A stretch of DNA of 33,836 nt from Armatimonadota bacterium (lineage in GTDB: Bacteria; Armatimonadota; Armatimonadia; Armatimonadales; Capsulimonadaceae), in assembly GCA_019239955.1 (NCBI GenBank), contig JAFAZD010000068.1, forward strand, positions 1-33,836, read 5' to 3'. Within the stretch, counting starts at the first letter, position 1, and each line of letters begins with the position of its first letter. The notes beneath the pieces are model-generated. The model was given only the letters and a program-made list of their open reading frames with translations, was not told where the DNA came from and did not search any database. This document shows positions 1 through 8,913 of this stretch, in pieces. The translations under genes were made by a program, and so were the position numbers.

Positions 1-345
1 CAGCTTTACACCAACTTCCACCCGCAGCAGTCCGAGCCGTACCAGGCCTACGATGAGGACATCAGCGCCCAGGTGGAGGCTGGCCTGGACTCGGTCTGCG
101 CGATGGGGCTGCGCCAGGGCGACAAGCTGGTGCTGCTGGCCGGCAACACGGGCGGGCAGACGGTCAACACGTCCATCCGTGTTGACGTGCCCCTCTCCGG
201 CGCGTACCGGGTCCGCATTTACGAGAGTCTGCTGGGCCAGTGGCTGGATCGGGGCGTCATCCCGGCCGAGCGTCTGCGGCAGGGCCACGTCCTACAGATC
301 GAGCGCATGGGCTTCAGCCTATTGGAGATGCAGCAGGAGGTGTAG
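1..345 (+). CDS. C-terminal end of an unrecognised protein (5' end outside window)
   Basis: An open frame runs from the first base of the window to a TAG at 343-345, giving at least 114 residues; the start lies outside the window. The visible part has acidic and aromatic residues ([16 protein letters not shown]) followed by alternating hydrophobic stretches ([40 protein letters not shown]). This looks like a C-terminal beta-sandwich of the kind that closes many glycoside hydrolases and other secreted enzymes. That is a fold impression, not a family assignment, and I see no catalytic motif. The frame is uninterrupted with GC-rich third positions like the neighbouring genes, so it is probably real. 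A repeat element begins at the last base of the stop codon. Confidence 0.6.
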   Translation, partial: QLYTNFHPQQSEPYQAYDEDISAQVEAGLDSVCAMGLRQGDKLVLLAGNTGGQTVNTSIRVDVPLSGAYRVRIYESLLGQWLDRGVIPAERLRQGHVLQIERMGFSLLEMQQEV

Positions 346-534
346 GAAGGCCCCCACCCCGGCTCGTCCCTCGCCACCCCAAGTACAGACGCCCCGGAGG
401 GTCCCCCGCAAGCGGGAGAGGGGTCAATGCTTCCAGGCTGTGCGTCCTGTCAGGAGACTGCCGGCTTGTCGCCACTGGCCCCTCTCCCATTCCTATGGGG
501 GAGGGGTGCGCGAAGCGCGGGGTGGGGGCCTTCC
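345..534. repeat. 190-bp MITE-like element with perfect 17-bp terminal inverted repeats
   Basis: The ends are exact inverted copies: GGAAGGCCCCCACCCCG at 345-361 and its reverse complement at 518-534. Each half holds an inner hairpin: CCCGC/GCGGG on the left, and CCCCTCTCCC facing GGGGGAGGGG on the right. A related 160-bp copy lies inside the M14 peptidase at 10397-10556. No transposase is encoded. The left end abuts the stop codon of the upstream gene and the right end lies about 60 bp before the transporter start. It could act as a transcript hairpin between the two genes, but there is no U-tract. Confidence 0.8.
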
Positions 535-596
535 TGTTTATCGCCGGGGCCGCCGGGGTATCTACCAGGGACTTCCCGGAGAGAAAGAGCAGACGT

Positions 597-1136
597 ATGG
601 CCCTTGAGGTGATTGCAAAGTCCCCCGAACAAGCCCCCGGCCAAGTGCAGGCCCCGACGGACGAGGCGCAGTTCGTGCTGCAAAAGGTGCAGCCGGCGCT
701 GCTGGGGCTGATGGACGGCTCCGTATCCACGCTGGCCCCCCTGTTCGCCTCCGCCGGCCTGACCCACTCCTCGCACAGCGCCTTCTTCGTCGGCCTGGCG
801 GCGTCGGTCGGTGCGGGCATCAGCATGGGACTGTCCGAGGCGCTGTCGGATGACGGCCAGGTGACGGGACGCGGCAAGCCGCTGACGCGCGGCACGATCA
901 CCGGACTGGCGACCACGCTCGGCGGGATGCTGCACACCTTCCCGTTCCTGATCGCCTCCCTGCTGCTGGCCCTGCACGTCGCCTACGGCGTCGTGGTCTT
1001 TGAGCTGCTTGCCATCGCCTACATCCGCTACCGTTTCATGAAAAGCCCCCTGCCCCAGACCATCGGCCAGGTCATCGTCGGCGGCGGCATCGTGTTCGCC
1101 ATCGGCCTCTGGCTGGGGCGACTCGGCGCGGGATAG
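597..1136 (+). CDS. VIT1/CCC1-family membrane transporter, MbfA-type, lacking the ferritin domain
   Basis: A 179-residue membrane protein whose body closely resembles the C-terminal VIT domain of MbfA-type iron exporters. Visible family signatures are [39 protein letters not shown] and [14 protein letters not shown], followed by hydrophobic stretches at about 117-134 and 152-175. Known members move Fe2+ or Mn2+ across a membrane. MbfA proper carries a rubrerythrin-like domain before this segment; here the first 25 residues are only a short soluble leader, so this is a stand-alone VIT protein. The ATG at 597 was chosen because homology begins shortly after it and the upstream frame is repeat DNA. 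GGAGAG lies at 578-583, rather far from the start. A strong terminator follows at 1156-1190. Confidence 0.8.
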   Translation: MALEVIAKSPEQAPGQVQAPTDEAQFVLQKVQPALLGLMDGSVSTLAPLFASAGLTHSSHSAFFVGLAASVGAGISMGLSEALSDDGQVTGRGKPLTRGTITGLATTLGGMLHTFPFLIASLLLALHVAYGVVVFELLAIAYIRYRFMKSPLPQTIGQVIVGGGIVFAIGLWLGRLGAG

Positions 1137-1155
1137 CCAGCCCTTCTACAGAAAG

Positions 1156-1190
1156 GCGGCGGGCGACTGCCACAGTCGCCCGCCGCTCTT
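1156..1190 (+). terminator. Rho-independent terminator after the VIT-family gene
   Basis: A perfect 14-bp stem, GCGGCGGGCGACTG (1156-1169) with its complement at 1173-1186, has a 3-nt loop and is followed by a T-rich run. It sits 20 bp after the transporter stop. The convergent minus-strand gene ends at 1216, so the hairpin may serve both strands, although the T-run favours the + strand. Confidence 0.8.
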
Positions 1191-1215
1191 GTCTTTACCG
1201 TACCCGCAGACTCCC

Positions 1216-1572
1216 TTACAGGAGGCCGGCAGAAAGCGCCGTGAGGAAACCGACGTTCCAGACCAGAACACATAGGCGAAATTGGCGGAGACGCCGGGCG
1301 GCCATTGCATTCCCACGCACCCATTTCGGCGTGGTAAATAGCCAGAGCAGACCACAGACGAGGCGGCCAACCGGACTAGGTGCATCACTGCCGTCGGGGT
1401 AACTGACGCCGGAGGGACGCCAGAAAAAGCCCGCAGGCTTGCCGTCCGCCGACCATTGTGCATAGTATTGATCGTACTCAATCTGCACCAGCCGGTCAAA
1501 AGAAACAAATGCGGCAATCAGCACCAGGAACTGGCAGAATAGCACGACGGGAAAGATCACCCCGGACTTCAC
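1216..1572 (-). CDS. Small membrane protein of unknown function
   Basis: A 118-residue protein with two clear hydrophobic helices, one at about residues 5-24 (IFPVVLFCQFLVLIAAFV) and one near the C-terminus (about 99-117). A short amphipathic stretch (VGRLVCGLLWLF) lies between them. The central region has FFWRPSGVSYPDGSDAPSPVG and many aromatics. I do not recognise the family. The start is GTG at 1572 with AGAAGGA upstream, and the gene begins 18 bp after the TPR gene, so it is probably the last gene of the gcv operon. Nothing in the sequence links it to glycine metabolism. Confidence 0.6.
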   Translation of the reverse strand: MKSGVIFPVVLFCQFLVLIAAFVSFDRLVQIEYDQYYAQWSADGKPAGFFWRPSGVSYPDGSDAPSPVGRLVCGLLWLFTTPKWVRGNAMAARRLRQFRLCVLVWNVGFLTALSAGLL

Positions 1573-1590
1573 GGTGGCGGCATCCTTCTC

Positions 1591-3573
1591 TCAGCGCGGC
1601 AATGGTTTCCACGGCGGCTTCCGTGGGCCGAGGCCGTTGATCCGGCGTCGGAATTGTTCCAGGTGCGGATGGTCGGCATCGGCCCCCTCCCACATCTCCA
1701 GCCAGGAGCGGGCGGCCTCCTGATTGTTCTCCGCCAGGGACAGCTCGATCTGGGCCATGCACAGGGAGGCGAACTCGTTGAAGTGCAGGCGCGGGCGCGT
1801 CAGCACGGGTTCCAGCAGCGCGCGGGCCTCCTCGATTCTGCCGGTGCGCGCGCAGATCGAGGCCAAGTTGGTCGCCGCAAAGGTGTAGTCGGGGTGGCGC
1901 TCATGGGCCTGACGCATCAGGGCCTCGGCCTCCACCGTGCGCCCCTGCTGGCTGTACACGCCGGCGAGGTTGTTCAGGATGTCCGGCGCGTCCGGCTCGG
2001 CCTCCCGCGCCCGCAGAAACAGACTCTCCGCCCGGTCGGCCGCCCCGCGCCGCATAAGATCGAGCGCCTCCGTGATCCACGCCTCAACCTGGGGCGGATG
2101 GGAGACCAGCGGCTCGTCGTGCAATTCATAGCCCATGAGAATGAGTTCCTGCCACTCGCCCCGCATCCAGAGGCGCGTCGGCCCCGGCGCGAGCAGCCCC
2201 CCGGACAGCGCCGCCTGGGCCGCCTCCATGCGCTGCGAGTCCGGGCCGCGCTGACTGAAGGCGAAGTCGCGCAGCGCGGCGGTCAAGGCCGGCGTCGCCG
2301 CCAGGCGGGCGACGAGCAGGGCGAATTGACGTCCCATGGGATCGCCGCGATCCAGCAGCAGGGGGATCAGCGCGGAGACTTCGGGATGCCGGCGCACGTA
2401 GGTACGCACCGCCTCGGCCAGCGCACGCTCCGATGCGCCGCGCTTCGCCGGCTCCTGCAGCGAGGCCAAGTCGCCGGTCGCCTTGGCCGTGATCCAGTTC
2501 TGAAACGGGAAGGGCCAGGGGCCGTTCCGCTCCGCCGGCGGGCGCGCGAGGTCCTGGAGGTTCTCGCGCGCCAACGCCAGGCCGGGGGCCAGCTCCAGGG
2601 CGCGCTTCCAATGACGCCGGGCCTCCTCCTCGCGCCCCAGGCGCAGGGCGGCCACGGCGGCCAGGTGATAAAACGTCGGGTCGGAGGACTCCAGGCGGCC
2701 CGTCTCCCCGGCGCGCTGAAACGCTTCCAGCACCCCCGCGTCATCCCCCAGGTAGCTCAACGCCTCCGCGATCTTGTAGTCTCGATCAAACCCGGGCGCG
2801 GCACTGGCCTGGAGCTGTTCGGCGAACTGCCGGGCCTCGTCCATCCGGCCGCTCAGGCAGGCCAGCCGCGTCAGGTTGGACAGGGCGTGGACGTTGTCCG
2901 GCGCAAAGTCCAAGACCTCCCGCACCGTCGCCATCGCCTGTTCCAGATGACCTTCCGCGTAATACGTCTGGCTGATGTTGTTGAGGGCGGGGGCGAAGTG
3001 CGGCAGGCGGGCCAAGAGCCGGCGTCCCGCCCGCCGCGCCTCGGCGTACTGGCCCTGCGCCAGCAGCGCCTGCATCTCCTCGTGCAGACCGGCCAGTTCG
3101 ATCCCCTCATCCCCACCTAGGCCCAGTTCCGCCAGCATCGGGCCGAGATGGCCCTCTACCCCTTCCATCGCGGTACGGGCCTCGGCGGCACGCTCATGCT
3201 CGGGCCAACGCTCCAGAAACCGCTGAAACGTCCGTAGCCCCAGCACCGGATGCGCGTTCGCCAGGTAGGCGCCCGCCAGGATCAGCAGCAGGTCCGGGTC
3301 GTTCGGCTGGGATCTCAGCAGTTGTTCGCAGAGTCCCTGGCAGCGGCGGGTGTCCCGAAGCTGCTGAGAGACCTCCAGCCACAGTTCCAGGAGTTCCTCG
3401 CGTCCGGGATAGCGCTGGTTCAGGGTTTCCAGGAGGCTGCCGGCTTCACTCCAGCGCTGCCGGCCCATCAGCGAATCCGCTTCTTGCAGCCCGGCCAGCA
3501 GCGCTGGCGGAGGCCTTCGGGCGGGCGGCCGCGGAGCAGGCTTGCTTCCAGGCCGTCGTTTCTTGTTGGACAT
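1591..3573 (-). CDS. TPR-repeat protein
   Basis: A 660-residue soluble protein made mostly of tetratricopeptide repeats, which form helical scaffolds for protein-protein contacts. Several units are visible, e.g. AEARRAGRRLLARLPHFAPA, LEQAMATVREVLDFAPDN, EEARRHWKRALELAPG, ADRAESLFLRAREAEPDA and VEAEALMRQAHERHPDY. The middle (about 350-470) is less repetitive. The N-terminus is basic and proline-rich (KKRRPGSKPAPRPPARRPPP) with no signal peptide. The ATG at 3573 was chosen over an upstream one at 3633 because GGAG lies 11 bases before it and the extra 20 residues are low-complexity arginine. It follows the lipoyl transferase gene by 60 bp, so it is likely in the gcv operon. The partner is unknown. 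Confidence 0.85.
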   Translation of the reverse strand: MSNKKRRPGSKPAPRPPARRPPPALLAGLQEADSLMGRQRWSEAGSLLETLNQRYPGREELLELWLEVSQQLRDTRRCQGLCEQLLRSQPNDPDLLLILAGAYLANAHPVLGLRTFQRFLERWPEHERAAEARTAMEGVEGHLGPMLAELGLGGDEGIELAGLHEEMQALLAQGQYAEARRAGRRLLARLPHFAPALNNISQTYYAEGHLEQAMATVREVLDFAPDNVHALSNLTRLACLSGRMDEARQFAEQLQASAAPGFDRDYKIAEALSYLGDDAGVLEAFQRAGETGRLESSDPTFYHLAAVAALRLGREEEARRHWKRALELAPGLALARENLQDLARPPAERNGPWPFPFQNWITAKATGDLASLQEPAKRGASERALAEAVRTYVRRHPEVSALIPLLLDRGDPMGRQFALLVARLAATPALTAALRDFAFSQRGPDSQRMEAAQAALSGGLLAPGPTRLWMRGEWQELILMGYELHDEPLVSHPPQVEAWITEALDLMRRGAADRAESLFLRAREAEPDAPDILNNLAGVYSQQGRTVEAEALMRQAHERHPDYTFAATNLASICARTGRIEEARALLEPVLTRPRLHFNEFASLCMAQIELSLAENNQEAARSWLEMWEGADADHPHLEQFRRRINGLGPRKPPWKPLPR

Positions 3574-3633
3574 GATTTCGTTGCTCCTGCGGGTCCTCTC
3601 GCGGCGGCCGCCGACAGATGTGCCGCCACACAT

Positions 3634-4287
3634 TCACGGACCTCCTTTGCCAATCACGCGGGCGTCCTGTACGTCCATCCAGGCGGATACGGATGTGCGG
3701 GCGGCGAGATAGCGGCGGATCAAGGCCGGGAATGCGGCCGGGTTCGGGATGTTCACCAGAGGGAGGCTCATCTGCTGCAACAGCGCGTCGCACTCGCGGC
3801 GCTGGGCGCAGCCGACTAATTTGCGCCCAGTGCGCCGGTCCACGATGTCGCACCGGCAGGCGGTTGCGAAGCAGTCCACGCCGGAGGAGGATCGGCCATC
3901 CGCCGCGCCGAATTCCGCCGGCACGCCGAGGGCGCAGAGGGCGTCCATCACGCCGCCGGCGATGAGGCGGTACGTCGCCGAAACGCCGCTCCCGCCGGGG
4001 GCAGGCAGGTCGCCCAGCCGCGCCGCGACGGAGATCGTCAGGTCGTCGCCGTGCCGGACGGCGCGGCCCCCCGTCGGGCGGCGCACGAGGGGGAGATCTG
4101 GATAGGCGGTGCGGACGACGGCCTCGTCCTGCAGCCGGCCGATGCTGACGCAGGGGCGGTCCCAGGCGTAGACCCGGACGATGGGGGAAGCGCCATCGCG
4201 GACCTCGGCCAGCAACGCCGCGTCGGCCGCCATGTTGCCGTCCGGCGTCCCCGGCTCAGTTTCCTGCCGCCATCGCCACCGGGTCAT
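3634..4287 (-). CDS. Lipoate-protein ligase / octanoyltransferase (LplA/LipM family)
   Basis: A 217-residue BPL/LplA-fold enzyme. Family motifs are WRW at the start, [10 protein letters not shown], the binding signature [18 protein letters not shown], a cysteine-containing segment [10 protein letters not shown], and [15 protein letters not shown] with the conserved lysine. LipM enzymes move octanoyl groups from ACP to GcvH through a cysteine; LplA ligases activate free lipoate on the lysine. The cysteines (CFATAC) favour LipM-like chemistry, but the sequence does not settle it. Its position directly after gcvPB, with a 32-bp overlap, points to GcvH as the substrate. The ATG at 4287 is preferred over Met19 because the N-terminal W-x-W segment belongs to the fold and GGAG lies 7 bases upstream. 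Confidence 0.85.
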   Translation of the reverse strand: MTRWRWRQETEPGTPDGNMAADAALLAEVRDGASPIVRVYAWDRPCVSIGRLQDEAVVRTAYPDLPLVRRPTGGRAVRHGDDLTISVAARLGDLPAPGGSGVSATYRLIAGGVMDALCALGVPAEFGAADGRSSSGVDCFATACRCDIVDRRTGRKLVGCAQRRECDALLQQMSLPLVNIPNPAAFPALIRRYLAARTSVSAWMDVQDARVIGKGGP

Positions 4288-5755
4288 CGGGACTCCAGCA
4301 GAGGCAGGGCTGGCGGGCGGCGGTCGCCTCGTCCAGTTTGCGCACGGGCGTCGTCAGCGGCGCGGACTTCACCAGGGCGGGGTCGTCCTCGGCCTCCCGT
4401 GCGATTTGGCGCATCGCGGCGATGAAGGCGTCCAGCGTCTCCCGGCTCTCGGTCTCCGTCGGCTCGATCATCAGCGCCTCCGGCACGATCAGCGGGAAGT
4501 AGATCGTCGGCGGGTGGTAGCCGTAGTCCATGAGCCGCTTGGCGATGTCCAGCGCCCGGACGCCGCGCGCCCGCTGCTGCCGCCTGGCCGTGAAGACGCA
4601 CTCGTGCATGCAGATCTCCGGATAAGCGACGTCATAGCAGTCCTGCAGGCGGACGCGCAGGTAGTTGGCGTTCAGGACGGCGTTCTCCGCCACCTGCGCC
4701 AGCCGCTCGCGCCCGTAGTAGAGGATGTAGACGTAGGCGCGCAGGATGCACAGGAACGAGCCGTACCAGCCGTGAATCCGGCCCACCGACTTCGGGCGGT
4801 CGTAGTCCAATCGGAAGCCGTCGTCCGTCTTCACGGCCATCGGCACCGGCAGGTACGGCTCCAGAAGTTTCTTGACCGCGACCGGGCCGGAGCCGGGGCC
4901 GCCGCCGCCGTGCGGCGAGGAGAAGGTCTTGTGCAGGTTGAAGTGCATGACGTCGAAGCCCATGTCGCCGGGCCGCGCCCGGCCCACCAGAGCGTTCATG
5001 TTGGCCCCGTCGCAGTAGACCAGGCCACCGTGCCGATGCACGAGATCACAGATCTCGGCGACGTCGTCTTCAAACAGGCCCAGCGTGTTGGGGTTGGTCA
5101 GCATCAGGCCGGCGACGGAGTCAGAGATGGCCGCCAATTGGGTCTTCAGGTGGTCCAAATCCACCCGGCCCCGCGCGTCGGAGTCGACCGACGCCGTCTT
5201 GTAGCCGCAGCGCGCCGCCGAGGCGGGGTTGGTGCCGTGCGCGGAGTCGGGGACGAGAATGACGTTCCGATGCCCCTGTCCGTGGTCCTCGTGATAGGCC
5301 CTGATCAGCATCAGGCCGAGCAGCTCGCCGTGCGCGCCCGCGGCCGGCTGCAGGGTCGCCGCGTCCATGCCCGCGATCTCGGCCAGGATTTGCTGCATCT
5401 CATACAGCACTTCCAGCGCCCCCTGCACGGTTCCCTCCGGCTGCAATGGGTGGACGCGGCCCATGCCCGGCAGCCGCGCCGCCTCCTCGTTGATCTTGGG
5501 GTTGTACTTCATCGTGCAGGAGCCGAGCGGGTAGAAGCCCGAGTCGATGCTGTAGTTGTGCTGCGAGAGGTGCGTGTAGTGGCGGATGACCTCCGGCTCG
5601 GACAGCTCCGGCAGCGGCAAGCCCTGGCGCAGCGCGTCCTCCGGCAGCAGGGCGCGGACGTCCCGCGCCGGGACGTCGCACGGCGGCAGCTCCGCCCCGA
5701 CCCGTCCGGGGCGGCTGATCTCAAACAGCAGGGGTTCGACGGCTTCCTCTCGCAT
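4256..5755 (-). CDS. gcvPB: Glycine dehydrogenase (decarboxylating) subunit 2
   Basis: A 499-residue PLP-dependent subunit of the P-protein, which decarboxylates glycine and passes the aminomethyl group to lipoyl-GcvH. Signatures are [10 protein letters not shown] (about 77-86), [48 protein letters not shown] and the PLP lysine in [18 protein letters not shown] (Lys276). The C-terminal part contains the usual [24 protein letters not shown]. The ATG at 5755 was chosen because family members begin just before the [11 protein letters not shown] segment and AGGAAG lies upstream; the frame stays open to 5842, but that extension translates a dispersed repeat. It is split from subunit 1 as in many Gram-positive and deep-branching bacteria. 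Its 3' end overlaps the next gene by 32 bp. Confidence 0.97.
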   Translation of the reverse strand: MREEAVEPLLFEISRPGRVGAELPPCDVPARDVRALLPEDALRQGLPLPELSEPEVIRHYTHLSQHNYSIDSGFYPLGSCTMKYNPKINEEAARLPGMGRVHPLQPEGTVQGALEVLYEMQQILAEIAGMDAATLQPAAGAHGELLGLMLIRAYHEDHGQGHRNVILVPDSAHGTNPASAARCGYKTASVDSDARGRVDLDHLKTQLAAISDSVAGLMLTNPNTLGLFEDDVAEICDLVHRHGGLVYCDGANMNALVGRARPGDMGFDVMHFNLHKTFSSPHGGGGPGSGPVAVKKLLEPYLPVPMAVKTDDGFRLDYDRPKSVGRIHGWYGSFLCILRAYVYILYYGRERLAQVAENAVLNANYLRVRLQDCYDVAYPEICMHECVFTARRQQRARGVRALDIAKRLMDYGYHPPTIYFPLIVPEALMIEPTETESRETLDAFIAAMRQIAREAEDDPALVKSAPLTTPVRKLDEATAARQPCLCWSPDDPVAMAAGN

Positions 5756-5814
5756 TCCGTGTTTCTTCCTAAGGTGTCGTTGTTCCCCTGGGGCAGCGCG
5801 CCCGGCGGGGTTGG

Positions 5815-5870
5815 CCCGGCGAATGAATTCGCGGGCTTGCATATTACGAAGTCCCTGCGGGACTGGGGAA
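5815..5870. repeat. REP-like palindrome between gcvPA and gcvPB
   Basis: The 144-bp gap between the two gcvP subunit genes holds GAATGAATTCGC (5821-5832) followed by the hairpin AGTCCC-TGC-GGGACT (5850-5864) and GGGGAAC. The same hairpin core recurs at 22391-22405 and, degenerate, near 22890. GAATGAATTCG also forms the ends of the element at 14427-14545. This places the segment in a dispersed family rather than a gcv-specific regulator, though it may act as an intra-operon hairpin. Confidence 0.6.
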
Positions 5871-5899
5871 CCCTCCGCCCCGGCGTCCTCACATGAACA

Positions 5900-7243
5900 C
5901 TATGCCCTGCGCGGCAGCGCCGCGACCAGGGCGTCAATCTCGTCCTTTGTCCGCTGCTCGGTGACACAGAAGAGCATGGCGTCCGCCAGATCGGGGTAAT
6001 AGGGGCCGAGCGGCAGGCCGCCGAGGATGCCCGCTTGGAGCAAGTGCTCATTGACCGCCTCCGGCGGCACGGGCGTCCGCACCACGAACTCCTTGAAGAA
6101 GGCCGCGCCGGGGAAGGCGAGCGAATAGCCGGGGATGTTGGCGATCTCGTCGGCGGCGTAGTGCGACTTCTGGAGGCACAGCTCGGCGACGTGGCGCAGC
6201 CCGGCCTGGCCCATCGTCGCCAGGTACACGGTCGCGGCCAGGGCGTTGAGGGCCTCGTTGGTGCAGATGTTGCTGGTGGCGCGCTCGCGGCGGATGTCCT
6301 GCTCGCGGGTCCGCAGGGTCATCACGAAGGCGCGCTTGCCGCCCTCGCTCGTGGTCTGACCGACGATGCGTCCCGGCAGGCGGCGCATGAACGCGCGCTT
6401 GCAGGCGAAGAGGCCGAGCAGCGGGCCGCCGTAGCCCATCGGGCAGCCCATCCCCTGCCCCTCACCCACCACGATGTCCGCGCCGTACTCGCCCGGCGGG
6501 GTCAGCAGGCCGAGCGAGATCGGGTCGGCGCTGACGACCAGCAGCGCCCCCTGCGCGTGCGCCGCCTCGCCCAGCCGGCGCACGTCTTCCAGATGCCCGA
6601 AGAAGTTGGGGTGCTGGACGATCACCGCCGCCGTCTCGTCCGACAGCGCGCCGTGCAGCGCCCCGCCATCGGAGACTCCGTCCTTCTGCGGAATCCAGTC
6701 CACCGCCAGGCCCAGGTGCTTGACGTAGGTATCTAAGACGTGCCGGTGGATCGGATGGGTCGTCTCGGGCACGATCAGGCGGCCTCGTCCCGTCAGGTCG
6801 GCGGCCATCAGGGCCGCCTCGGCGAGCGCGGTGGCGCCGTCGTACATGGAGGCATTGGCGACGTCCATCGCCAGCAGCTCGCAGAGCAGGGTCTGGAACT
6901 CAAAAATGCTCTGCAGGACGCCCTGGCTGACCTCCGGCTGGTACGGCGTGTAGGACGTGTAGAATTCGGAGCGGCCCGTGATGGCCCCGACGGTCGGGGG
7001 GACGTAATGGTCGTAGACGCCTGCGCCCAGAAAGCAGGGCATCTCCTCGGCGTGGGCGTTCCGCTTCGCCAGGCGGGCGACGTGGCGGGCCAGCGCGATC
7101 TGGTCCAGCCGGTGCGGGATGTTCAACTCGCCCCGGAAGCGCAGCGCCTCCGGGATCGGCGCGAACAGGTCGTCCATGCCGCCGAGGCCCATCGCCTCCA
7201 GCATCTGCGCGCGGTCCGCATCGGTGTTGGGGATATAGGACAT
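5900..7243 (-). CDS. gcvPA: Glycine dehydrogenase (decarboxylating) subunit 1
   Basis: A 447-residue N-terminal half of the P-protein. Family features are YIPNTDADRAQML at the start, FLGAGVYDHYVPPTVGAITGRSEFYTSYTPYQPEVSQGVLQ (split by convention across about 80-120), NASMYDGATALAEA, and VVGEGQGMGCPMGYGGPLLGLFA. It folds like subunit 2 but lacks the PLP lysine and acts as its partner. Length and ends match the family. It starts 9 bp after the gcvH stop, so it is translationally close-coupled, and is separated from gcvPB by a repeat-bearing gap of 144 bp. Confidence 0.97.
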   Translation of the reverse strand: MSYIPNTDADRAQMLEAMGLGGMDDLFAPIPEALRFRGELNIPHRLDQIALARHVARLAKRNAHAEEMPCFLGAGVYDHYVPPTVGAITGRSEFYTSYTPYQPEVSQGVLQSIFEFQTLLCELLAMDVANASMYDGATALAEAALMAADLTGRGRLIVPETTHPIHRHVLDTYVKHLGLAVDWIPQKDGVSDGGALHGALSDETAAVIVQHPNFFGHLEDVRRLGEAAHAQGALLVVSADPISLGLLTPPGEYGADIVVGEGQGMGCPMGYGGPLLGLFACKRAFMRRLPGRIVGQTTSEGGKRAFVMTLRTREQDIRRERATSNICTNEALNALAATVYLATMGQAGLRHVAELCLQKSHYAADEIANIPGYSLAFPGAAFFKEFVVRTPVPPEAVNEHLLQAGILGGLPLGPYYPDLADAMLFCVTEQRTKDEIDALVAALPRRA

Positions 7244-7252
7244 GAAAGAACC

Positions 7253-7636
7253 CTACGCCTCCCCGATCAGCGCGTCGTAGGCGGCGGCATCCAGCAGCGC
7301 GCTCAGTTCTGCGGGGTCGCTCATGCGAATCTTGATGATCCAGCCGTCGCCGTAGGGGTCGTCGTTGACGCGCTCCGGGGCATCAGGCAAAGCGTCGTTG
7401 ACCGCTGCCACCGTGCCGCCGACGGGCGCGTACAGGTCGGAAACGGCCTTGAGGCTCTCGATCTCACCGAACGGCTCGCCGGCCTTCAGGACGCGCCCCA
7501 CCTCCGGCGGCAGCACCAGCGCGATGTCGCCCAGCTCGTCGGCGGCGTGCTGCGTGATCCCGACGGTGGCGGTGTCTCCCTCCACCCTGACCCACTCATG
7601 CGACTTGCTGAATCTCAGCCCTTCCGGCTGCGCCAT
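7253..7636 (-). CDS. gcvH: Glycine cleavage system H protein
   Basis: A 127-residue lipoyl carrier that shuttles the aminomethyl intermediate between P, T and L proteins. SKSHEWVRVEGDTATVGITQHAADELGDI is the usual N-terminal strand pattern (two stretches, residues 10-38). The lipoylated lysine is Lys63 in GEIESLKAVSDLYAPVGG, and the C-terminal NDDPYGDGWIIKIR is also conserved. It lies between gcvT and gcvPA with 18-bp and 9-bp gaps. The nearby LplA/LipM-type enzyme is its likely modifier. No L-protein (lpd) gene is in the window. Confidence 0.97.
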   Translation of the reverse strand: MAQPEGLRFSKSHEWVRVEGDTATVGITQHAADELGDIALVLPPEVGRVLKAGEPFGEIESLKAVSDLYAPVGGTVAAVNDALPDAPERVNDDPYGDGWIIKIRMSDPAELSALLDAAAYDALIGEA

Positions 7637-7654
7637 AATATTCCCTTTCCCTTG

Positions 7655-8731
7655 TCAAACGCCGTTTCGGTAGAACGGCAACGCCACGACAGTGGCCGGG
7701 GCGAGGCGGCCCCGGATGTCCACCCCCACGGCGGTTCCGACGCCCGTGGCCGATGTCTCCAGCCGGGCCAGCGCGATGCCGGCGCTCACCGTCGGCGAGA
7801 ACGTGCCGCTGGTGACGTGTCCGACCGGCTCCCCGCCCTCCGCCATGACGGCGCAGCCCTCGCGGGGGATGGCGCGCGCGGTCATCTTCAGCCCGACCAG
7901 CCTGCGCTTGGGGCCTTGCGCCTTCGCCGCGACGATGGCCTCGCGCCCGACAAAGTCCCCCTTGCCGGTCTTGATGGCCCAGCCGACCCCGCACTCCAGC
8001 GCGTTGGTTCGTGCGTCCAGCTCGTGGCCGTAGAGCGGGTAGGCGGCCTCCAGGCGCAGCACGTCGCGCGCCCCCAGGCCGCACGGCGTCGCGCCCCCCG
8101 CCGCCAGCGCGTCCCATAGGGCCGTGGCGTTGTCCCAGGGACAGAATATCTCAAATCCATCTTCCCCCGTATACCCGGTCCGGGACAGAATTAGGTGGAT
8201 GCCGCCCCAGGTCAGGCCGGCGCAGTGGAAGCGGGCGATGTCCGGCGCGCCGGTCAGCGCGCGAACCAGGCCGACAGCCTGCGGCCCCTGCACGGCGAGC
8301 AGGGATGTCTGGTCGCTGATGTCCGTCAGCGTCACGTCCGGGTTTGTTTCCCCATTTTTTTGCAGCCAGTCCCAGTCCTTGTCCTTGCAGCCCGCGTTGA
8401 GGACGATCAGAAACTCATCCTCGGCCCGGCGGTAGACGATGACATCATCAATGACGCCGCCGCCCTCGTTGAGCAGCAGGGAATACTGCGCCTGGCCGGG
8501 GGCAAGTTTGGTTACGTCGTTAGCCGTGATGCGCTGCAGGTACGCCAGCGCGCCGGGGCCGAAGACGCGGGCCTCGCCCATGTGCGAGACATCGAAGAGG
8601 CCGACTCCTGTTCGGACGGCGTTGACCTCGCCGACCGTGCCGCCATAGGAGACCGGCATCTCCCATCCCGCGAACGGCACCAGGGTCGCGCCCGCCGCCC
8701 GGTGCGTCTCATACAGGGAAGTTTGCTTCAT
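7655..8731 (-). CDS. gcvT: Glycine cleavage system T protein (aminomethyltransferase)
   Basis: A 358-residue folate-dependent aminomethyltransferase that releases ammonia and forms methylene-tetrahydrofolate. Motifs include [28 protein letters not shown], the [27 protein letters not shown] region with its substrate aspartate, [13 protein letters not shown] and a C-terminal [16 protein letters not shown]. The start at 8731 ([10 protein letters not shown]) matches family starts. An in-frame ATG at 8755 would add eight arginine-rich residues; neither has a strong ribosome site. It is the first gene of the operon, 54 bp from a good promoter at 8785-8813. I looked for a glycine riboswitch in the leader and see none. 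Confidence 0.96.
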   Translation of the reverse strand: MKQTSLYETHRAAGATLVPFAGWEMPVSYGGTVGEVNAVRTGVGLFDVSHMGEARVFGPGALAYLQRITANDVTKLAPGQAQYSLLLNEGGGVIDDVIVYRRAEDEFLIVLNAGCKDKDWDWLQKNGETNPDVTLTDISDQTSLLAVQGPQAVGLVRALTGAPDIARFHCAGLTWGGIHLILSRTGYTGEDGFEIFCPWDNATALWDALAAGGATPCGLGARDVLRLEAAYPLYGHELDARTNALECGVGWAIKTGKGDFVGREAIVAAKAQGPKRRLVGLKMTARAIPREGCAVMAEGGEPVGHVTSGTFSPTVSAGIALARLETSATGVGTAVGVDIRGRLAPATVVALPFYRNGV

Positions 8732-8784
8732 AAGGGTTGCGTCCCGCCGGCGCATCTGTCTGCCGGGTCGGAATCGAGCGGCCT

Positions 8785-8813
8785 ATTTTACCCAAAATTG
8801 ACGGCTTTGACAC
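8785..8813 (-). promoter_or_regulatory. Probable promoter of the gcv operon
   Basis: Read on the minus strand: GTGTCA (8808-8813), a 17-bp spacer, then TAAAAT (8785-8790), i.e. 4/6 and 5/6 matches to the housekeeping sigma consensus. It lies 54 bp before the gcvT start, in an AT-rich island of an otherwise GC-rich gap, and back to back with the femX promoter. Confidence 0.6.
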
Positions 8814-8868
8814 GGGGCCCGCCTCACGCGCATACGGGGACACTTCATGGCGGGCGGCGAGAAGGCCG

Positions 8869-8877
8869 TGGTATAAT
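8869..8877 (+). promoter_or_regulatory. Extended -10 promoter for the femX/M14/alr cluster
   Basis: TGGTATAAT is a perfect extended -10 (TGn plus TATAAT). No convincing -35 is visible at the right distance, as expected for extended -10 promoters. The predicted transcript starts near 8884, about 30 bases before the TTG start at 8914. Confidence 0.7.
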
Positions 8878-8913
8878 AGGGGCAGCCTTGCCCGAGCCAC
8901 AGGAGCCGCCCTT

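Noticed and set aside
5756-5842. N-terminal extension of gcvPB to the ATG at 5842
   Set aside because: The 29 extra codons translate a dispersed repeat, while the ATG at 5755 has a good ribosome site and matches the family start.
4181-5896. Plus-strand open frame of 571 codons over gcvPB
   Set aside because: A shadow of a strongly conserved gene; the translation is R/V/H/Q-rich, typical of antisense frames in high-GC DNA.
8732-8913. Glycine riboswitch in the leader of gcvT
   Set aside because: Only about 50 nt lie between the probable transcription start and the gene, and the conserved glycine-riboswitch core motifs are not visible on the minus strand.
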